This document shows positions 60,304-64,000 of a DNA stretch of 64,000 nt, piece by piece. Both the position numbers and the translations under genes were made by a program. Source of the stretch: Chryseosolibacter sp040902445. Its GTDB lineage: Bacteria; Bacteroidota; Bacteroidia; Cytophagales; Cyclobacteriaceae. The stretch spans positions 5,179 through 69,178 of the forward strand of contig JBBDXJ010000305.1 in NCBI GenBank assembly GCA_040902445.1. The letters are read 5' to 3'. The notes beneath the pieces are model-generated. The model had not been told where the DNA came from. It ran no database searches and saw nothing but the letters and a program-made list of their open reading frames with translations. Positions within the stretch are counted from its first letter, which is position 1, and the number at the start of each line of letters is the position of its first letter.

Positions 60304-60972
60304 TCAAAGAGTCCAAAGTCCCCCACCTCTGAAAAACTCAAGTACAAACCTGCCAAGGGCGTACAGCATTAAATAGGTCAAAAATAATTGTCCGTAAAAT
60401 GCACGCTTTTTCTTTATCGCGAAAAGCAAAAGCATCACGAGGAAAATATAAAAAGCTTCAAATAACTGGGTCGGATACAGCGGAGTATTGAGCGGTTCTG
60501 CATAACAGACCGGATCTGTGAAGGTCACGCCTAACGCTGAGTCCGTGGGTTTGCCATAACAGCACCCTGCGAGAAAACACCCTATACGGCCAAACATGTG
60601 GACAAGACAAGTGGTAATGGCCATCACATCCAGCATCTTATAGGGATGAAGCCGATGCCTTTTGAAAAACCAAAACATTGTGGGGATGGCCAGCAAGAAT
60701 GATCCGTAAAAAACAAATCCCCTGCCGCGAAAAAGGCTTTGCGGATTTTGAATGTACGCAGTGGGATCTTCGAAAAAGAGAAATAACTTACCCCCAACAA
60801 TAGCTGCGAAAAAAATAAAAAGAAAAAGCGTGTTGGCCTGATCAAAAGTAAGCCCTACCTCCTTTTTTCCTGCTACAATGAGATACGTCATGCCCGCAAC
60901 AATGCCGATGGCAATCGTAAAACCATAACTGTAAACATTGAGCGACCCCGGGTCAAAGAGTATCGGATACAT
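60304..60972 (-). CDS. Lgt-like prolipoprotein diacylglyceryl transferase family protein
   Basis: 222 residues with about seven membrane spans. MYPILFDPGSLNVYSYGFTIAIGI, FFAAIVGGKLFLFFED, GRGFVFYGSFLLAI and the Lgt signature-like GRIGCFLAGCCYGKP, then PLYPTQLFEAFYIF and LGRFVLEFFRGG. In E. coli Lgt the segment FHGG holds an essential His; here it reads FYGS. The C terminus stops right after the RxxxEFFRG segment, so the last membrane span of Lgt is missing; the stop codon lies in a GGACTC/GAGTCC hairpin. It may be a divergent paralogue; the main lgt is probably elsewhere. Confidence 0.8.
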   Translation of the reverse strand: MYPILFDPGSLNVYSYGFTIAIGIVAGMTYLIVAGKKEVGLTFDQANTLFLFIFFAAIVGGKLFLFFEDPTAYIQNPQSLFRGRGFVFYGSFLLAIPTMFWFFKRHRLHPYKMLDVMAITTCLVHMFGRIGCFLAGCCYGKPTDSALGVTFTDPVCYAEPLNTPLYPTQLFEAFYIFLVMLLLFAIKKKRAFYGQLFLTYLMLYALGRFVLEFFRGGGLWTL

Positions 60973-60989
60973 AATTGATCAGTTTAAAA

Positions 60990-61114
60990 GTCCATGGTCC
61001 ATGGTCGATGGTCCATAGTAAAATCGGGTTAATTATAAACCTGTTTTATTAAATGAAATTGAGTAGTTCATGAAACTACAATCTGCTATGGGCTATGGAC
61101 CATCGACCATCGAC
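60990..61114. repeat. Inverted TCCATGGTCGATGGTCC repeat
   Basis: Left arm 60990-61018 (GTCCATGGTCCATGGTCGATG) and right arm 61086-61114 (CTATGGACCATCGACC) are reverse complements over about 25 bases with a 67-base centre. The left arm is shared with 17433-17460. The whole 61 to 61.12 kb interval has no gene. Confidence 0.65.
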
Positions 61115-61118
61115 TTTT

Positions 61119-62318
61119 TTATCGACTTTCATCCCGATAAGAGATCCTATAGATAACATTTGCAGTATCATCAGAAACAAGCATCGATCCGTCAGGCAGG
61201 ATCAGAACATCAACAGGCCGGCCCCAGGCTTTTTGCGCCTCGTCGTCCAGCCATCCGGTAGCAAATGTTTCCATGCCCTGTGATTTATTTCCCTGAATCT
61301 TCACCATGCTTACATCATAACCAATTTTTTTCGTGCGGTTCCATGATCCATGACGCGCAACAAAGATCTGGTTCCTGTACGATCGCGGAAACATATTGCC
61401 CGTATAGAATTTCAACCCCAGCGGTGCAACATGGGGCCCGAGTTTCTGAACGGGAGGAACAAAATCAGCGCATGATCTTTTGTTTCCAAACTCCGGATCT
61501 TTTACAGAACCCTCGTGACAATACGGATAACCAAAATGCATTCCGGCCTGGGGAGCAACATTCAATTCACAGTTCGGGACGTCGTCGCCCATCAGGTCTC
61601 GTCCATTATCGGTAAACCACAATGCTTTGGTTTCAGGATGCCAGGTAAATCCCACCGTGTTGCGGACACCCTCGGCAAAAATTTCCCGCCGGCTGCCATC
61701 CGGATTTATCCGGGTTATCGCAGCAAAGATCTCTTCTTCGGGATCGCAGATATTGCACGGAGCCCCTACCGGTACATACAACTTACCGTCCGGGCCAAAA
61801 GCAATATACTTTTCGCCATGATGTCTCTCGTCCGGATATTCATCCGTCACCACGATGGGCTTCCCGGGTTTATTTAGATTTTTTTCAATTCCCTGAAATT
61901 TGATGATCTGGTGTATTTCGGCTACGTAAAGATCTCCATCCCTGAACGCCACACCATTCGGAGAGTTAAGTCCCGAAGCAATAACCCATTTCTTATCCGC
62001 CTTAAGATCGCCATCGGTATCCTGAACGGCATATACTTTCCCACCACTACGGTTTCCGACGTAAATAATTCCGGATGGGCTGATGGCTAACGACCTGGCG
62101 TTGTCTACTTCAGCAAATACCGTAATCCTAAATCCTGGAGGAAGGCTGATTTTTTCCAGCGGCAACGCCCGGGAAGTTTCCGCTATAGCGGGTTCACTGG
62201 TGTTCAACCCCGATTCAATTTTGTCACTTTCGTCCGGTTGATCTTTATCAGATCCTTTATTGCAACTCAGGAAAATCAGGAGAATTGCTGAAATGTAAAA
62301 TCCTTTGATGGTGCTCAT
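61119..62318 (-). CDS. PQQ-dependent sugar dehydrogenase-like lipoprotein
   Basis: 399 residues. Lipoprotein signal (GFYISAILLIFLSC) then an Asp/Glu/Ser linker. Six-bladed propeller of the glucose/sorbosone dehydrogenase family: ISLPPGFRITVFAEVDNARSLAISPSGIIYVGNRSGGKVYAV, ASGLNSPNGVAFRDGDLYVAEIHQI, HHGEKYIAFGPDGKLYVPVG, EGVRNTVGFTWHPETKALWFTDNGRDLMGDD, GRPVDVLILPDGSMLVSDD. It would oxidise a sugar in the periplasm, with PQQ as the usual cofactor of the family. No PQQ synthesis gene is in the window. Confidence 0.9.
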   Translation of the reverse strand: MSTIKGFYISAILLIFLSCNKGSDKDQPDESDKIESGLNTSEPAIAETSRALPLEKISLPPGFRITVFAEVDNARSLAISPSGIIYVGNRSGGKVYAVQDTDGDLKADKKWVIASGLNSPNGVAFRDGDLYVAEIHQIIKFQGIEKNLNKPGKPIVVTDEYPDERHHGEKYIAFGPDGKLYVPVGAPCNICDPEEEIFAAITRINPDGSRREIFAEGVRNTVGFTWHPETKALWFTDNGRDLMGDDVPNCELNVAPQAGMHFGYPYCHEGSVKDPEFGNKRSCADFVPPVQKLGPHVAPLGLKFYTGNMFPRSYRNQIFVARHGSWNRTKKIGYDVSMVKIQGNKSQGMETFATGWLDDEAQKAWGRPVDVLILPDGSMLVSDDTANVIYRISYRDESR

Positions 62319-62548
62319 AAATACATAAAGCTGGTTGAGGGAGGTAATTAATTATTTTTTCCATATTAATCCCACTTTTTTAACAAATATGCCTTTGGGG
62401 AACCGATGTAATTGGTCCCAATCAGCGCAAAAGCTGTGATAGCAAGCCAATAGTGATTATTTTTGCGGTTTGATTGTAAAAACAGAAGGGGATTTGCCAT
62501 GAAATGAACTCATAAAGGCAAATTTGCCGCTTCCGGATAAAATTAAGT

Positions 62549-64000
62549 ATGATTTCAATTACCAACCTTTCTTACTTTATCGGCGGACGTCCGCTTTATG
62601 AAAATGCCAACATGTTCATAAAGCCAAAAGATAAAATAGGCCTGATCGGGTTAAACGGCAGGGGCAAATCTACCCTGCTGAAACTGATCAACGGCGACTA
62701 TGAACCCGATGGCGGAACCATAAGTAAGAGCAACGACTGCACCATCGGTTTTTTAAATCAGGACCTCCTCTCCTATCAGACTGATGACGCCATTGTAACA
62801 GTAGCCATGGAGGCCTTTAAAGATGCTGTAGATACCCAAAGGGATATAGAAAGGATCCTGCACAAACTGGAAACAGAATATTCAGATGCCCTTGTAGATA
62901 AACTCACCAAACTCCAGGAAAAATTTGAACACCTGGATGGTTATTCCATGCAGGCGAAGGCCGAAGAGGTATTGGAAGGGATCGGTTTTTCAACCGCTGA
63001 CCTCCACCGGCCTTTAAAAGAGTTTTCAGGAGGCTGGCGCATGCGGGTGATGCTTGCAAAGTTGTTGTTAGAGAAACCATCCCTCTTAATGCTGGATGAG
63101 CCCACCAACCACCTTGATCTGCCCTCCATCGAATGGGTTGAAAACTATCTGCGCAATTATGACGGCGCTGTCATTGTTGTTTCGCACGACCGGACCTTCA
63201 TCGATAATGTTGCAACCAAAACCGTAGACGTTACCCAGCAACAACTCGTCACCTACGAGGGCAATTATTCATTTTATCTTCAGGAAAAAGAAATGAGGGA
63301 AGAGATCCAGCAAAATGCATACGACAATCAGCAACAGAAGATCAGGCAAACTGAAAGATTTATCGAACGATTTAAAGCCAAAGCTACCAAAGCCAGGCAG
63401 GTTCAGTCCAGAGTAAAAGCGCTTGAGCGACTGGACAAAATAGAAGAAGTGGTGGACGATACTGCCGCGGTGAATTTCAGGTTTAAATTCAGCCAGCAAC
63501 CCGGGCGTTTTATCATCAACCTCAACAGCGTATCCAAATCTTACGGGCCACTGGCGATCCTGAAAAATACTTCCGTTGCCATTGAACGCACCGACAAGAT
63601 CGCCCTGATCGGAGCCAACGGAAAAGGAAAATCAACTCTTCTTAGAATTATCGCGGGAGAAGAACCAATCGAAGGCGAGAGGATCATGGGTTATAATGTG
63701 ATACGCGCTTTTTATGCACAGCATCAGTTGGAATCGCTTCACGTCGAGAATGAGGTCATTGAAGAACTGAAGCAGGCAGGATCCGGAAAAACAGAACAGG
63801 AACTCCGCAATGTGCTGGGATGTTTTCTTTTTTCTGATGACGATCAGTTTAAGAAGATCAAGGTCCTTTCCGGGGGTGAGAAATCGCGGGTGGCTCTTGC
63901 AAAAACCTTAATATCGGAAGCGAACTTTTTATTATTGGATGAGCCCACCAATCACCTGGATTTTATTTCAGAAAATATTCTGATCCAGGCGCTGCAGCAA
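62549..64000 (+). CDS. ABC-F ATPase (partial at window end)
   Basis: 484 codons are present; the frame runs off the right edge. Two ABC domains in one chain without membrane spans: Walker A GLNGRGKST near 34 and GANGKGKST near 352, signature LKEFSGGWRMR and KVLSGGEKSRV, Walker B LLMLDEPTNHLD and LLLDEPTNHLD, joined by a charged linker (QQKIRQTERFIERFKAKATKARQVQSRVKALERL). This is the ABC-F class that acts on ribosomes; the FSGGWRMR signature is of the YheS/ABCF3 type. Start at the ATG of MISITNLSYFIGG, the usual opening. Confidence 0.93.
   Translation, partial: MISITNLSYFIGGRPLYENANMFIKPKDKIGLIGLNGRGKSTLLKLINGDYEPDGGTISKSNDCTIGFLNQDLLSYQTDDAIVTVAMEAFKDAVDTQRDIERILHKLETEYSDALVDKLTKLQEKFEHLDGYSMQAKAEEVLEGIGFSTADLHRPLKEFSGGWRMRVMLAKLLLEKPSLLMLDEPTNHLDLPSIEWVENYLRNYDGAVIVVSHDRTFIDNVATKTVDVTQQQLVTYEGNYSFYLQEKEMREEIQQNAYDNQQQKIRQTERFIERFKAKATKARQVQSRVKALERLDKIEEVVDDTAAVNFRFKFSQQPGRFIINLNSVSKSYGPLAILKNTSVAIERTDKIALIGANGKGKSTLLRIIAGEEPIEGERIMGYNVIRAFYAQHQLESLHVENEVIEELKQAGSGKTEQELRNVLGCFLFSDDDQFKKIKVLSGGEKSRVALAKTLISEANFLLLDEPTNHLDFISENILIQALQQ

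Overview
This 64 kb window reads as chromosomal DNA of a Bacteroidota bacterium, most likely order Cytophagales. The evidence is the protein families: a 59-residue histone-H1-like protein with the AGTRVRKGMQ motif, an alpha-oxoamine synthase of the sphingolipid/sulfonolipid type, DUF4159, DUF2911, DUF1080 and DUF6913 proteins, a BlaI/BlaR1 pair, TlpA-like lipoproteins, two-gene RHS loci with OmpH-like partners, and poor Shine-Dalgarno sites. The assignment is inference from family content, not from a marker gene. No rRNA, tRNA, CRISPR array or intact insertion sequence was seen.

Layout. 1-7.3 kb: end of ligA, a DUF6913 gene, dapA, a small nucleoid protein, a lipid-base synthase, a biotin carboxylase, DUF1015 and a DUF433/DUF5615 toxin-antitoxin pair. 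7.3-13 kb: maf converging on a minus-strand run of five glycosyltransferase genes plus one truncated copy, probably a surface polysaccharide operon. 13-17.3 kb: pyrophosphatase, then an HlyD-TolC efflux pair behind a serine dehydratase beta-chain gene. 17.3-23.3 kb: thyA and a gene-poor, repeat-rich stretch with broken blaR1 and tonB pieces. 23.3-36.4 kb: housekeeping genes (gatB, alaS, two M23 peptidases, capA-like, merR-like, dprA, HMG-CoA lyase, murB, dCMP deaminase) and two small lysine-rich proteins. 36.5-38.4 kb: three small secreted proteins.

38.4-60 kb is the accessory part. From 59974 down to 38455 all genes lie on the minus strand: an OmpH-like protein, a lipoprotein, a very long RHS-type protein broken by a short insertion near its N terminus, a second RHS protein with a core motif and a variable C-terminal domain, and immediately after it a 96-residue protein that looks like domain III of elongation factor Tu. 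Then come a small lipocalin-like protein, a coiled-coil/beta-barrel protein, and two large adhesin-like proteins (LamG-FN3 and beta-helix-PKD) sharing one C-terminal module. The best candidate for something little described is the RHS toxin with an EF-Tu-domain-III-like immunity candidate, which suggests a toxin aimed at EF-Tu and a target-mimicking antidote.

60-64 kb: a short Lgt-like protein, an inverted repeat, a secreted sugar-dehydrogenase-like lipoprotein and the first 484 codons of an ABC-F ATPase. Several dispersed short palindromic repeat families sit between genes at 17.4-18.7, 21.2-22.0, 31.3, 32.5-32.7 and 60.2-61.1 kb. One hairpin family shows a compensatory base-pair change between copies.
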